64,000 bases of DNA, taken from assembly GCA_023853785.1 (NCBI GenBank), contig JAJIRX010000890.1, positions 1 through 64,000 on the forward strand. The letters run 5' to 3'. Positions within the stretch are counted from its first letter, which is position 1. Each line of letters starts with the position of its first letter. Origin of the DNA: Psilocybe azurescens. Taxonomy: Eukaryota > Basidiomycota > Agaricomycetes > Agaricales > Agrocybaceae. The notes beneath the pieces are model-generated. The model worked only from the letters and a program-made list of their open reading frames with translations. It was not told the origin of the DNA and did no database searches. Below are positions 63,162 through 64,000 of this stretch, piece after piece. The translations under genes and the position numbers were made by a program.

Positions 63162-64000
63162 ATATTGATTGACAAGAGTTACCCGCCGCCGCGTCATTAT
63201 GGCCGGCCACAAAATAATTATGTATCTTCCTTTCCTTGACTTGAAACTGTTACTTGTTTAAACCGGCTCGGCAATGATGGTATAACGTGTATTTATCGGT
63301 AACTTCACCCCGTTCCCAATTTATTGTTGATTTAACTGTGGCTATGTGGCAGTCGGAATGCAGCACATATTTGTGTTCCCTGAAGGTTTGAACTAAAACC
63401 TGGTGCTACCGAATAAATCATTTGCAAACATGCAGTTTTTCGTCATGGAGAAGCGCTGACCTGAAACTTTACCGGATGCGATGCCTTCAGTATCCGCGAT
63501 AAGACAAAGATAAAGCTCTGTCAGTGGCTGGCGCTATAGTCTCCCTCTAGTAGCCACGATATCCCAGTGCTTGTACTAAGCATTCGAGTACCTGTAGACT
63601 ATTTGCCAAATTCGGCGGGTTTTGTATAACCAAAATTTCAAGAGACAGTTAATTACAGGTTAGTGTTCGGGGTAAGCGCACTTCGACGCCGGCTGTTGCC
63701 TAACACTTGGCTACTGTGCACTAACCCTTGGCTTTGCCTTAGCTACAGACTACCTGTCAAAGCTGGCGTACTCACTTAGAATGGCGGATGTCGAGGAGGA
63801 CCCAAGACTGATTTCAAATTTTCGCTAATGCTCAAGTTGAAAAGGAATATAGGCACCGGCTGTTCTAGCCAGCCTCAGCATTTGAGGCCGTATATTTAGC
63901 TTCGTTTGATGCCAATGCAGTGAAAGTTTATTCAGTCGTGACGAGATCGATTCTTGATTGATTTCCGCAAGATTTGCGGTCCCTTTCCTATCTAAGATAC
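63162..64000. other. Downstream region, no gene seen
   Basis: 3' flank of the glucoamylase gene. No coding signal was recognised. Confidence 0.5.

Overview
The window is nuclear DNA of a mushroom-forming basidiomycete (Agaricomycetes). Support: genes split by many 48-75 nt GT-AG introns, NACHT-WD40 (NLR) genes, a DUF6535 gene, a KDZ transposase next to a CxC5/CxC6-type gene, and Copia, Ty3-like, Tc1, Harbinger-like and fold-back elements. I name no species.

Layout. 1-5.3 kb: AT-rich repeats, with a MITE family carrying a tRNA-like module and a Harbinger-like MITE nested in one copy. 5.35-10.2 kb (minus): NLR copy 1, with 9 WD repeats. 10.4-14.56 kb: a recently inserted gag-only LTR element (LTRs alike except one G in a G-run, CCGTT target duplication). 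14.6-17.2 kb: a broken GPI1 (PIG-Q) gene facing a truncated FAD oxidoreductase tail. 17.7-22.5 kb: a decayed Copia element whose reading frame ends at a MITE. 22.5-29.3 kb: a tandem repeat, a KDZ transposase remnant, a CxC5/CxC6 gene remnant and a Tc1 remnant. 29.3-34.8 kb (minus): NLR copy 2, with 14 WD repeats and more damage. 35-38.8 kb: AT-rich, with a fold-back element.

39-46.2 kb is a gene island: a second GPI1 tail, a full secreted FAD oxidoreductase (DAO family) lying between diverged direct repeats, and a small split metallothionein gene. 47.8-53.0 kb is a 5.2 kb structure with about 1 kb inverted repeats enclosing a DUF6535 membrane-protein gene and an unnamed ORF. The right end holds a secreted HNH (DUF1524) nuclease, an FAD monooxygenase and an intact secreted glucoamylase (GH15 plus CBM20).

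Genes with plausible present roles are secreted or metabolic: starch breakdown, extracellular nuclease, FAD oxidation and metal binding. The NLR pair would be cytosolic self/non-self receptors, but both are disrupted as read. Single-base indels in short homopolymer runs break several otherwise conserved genes, so some 'pseudogenes' may be sequence-consensus errors; the glucoamylase and the nuclease read without disruption.
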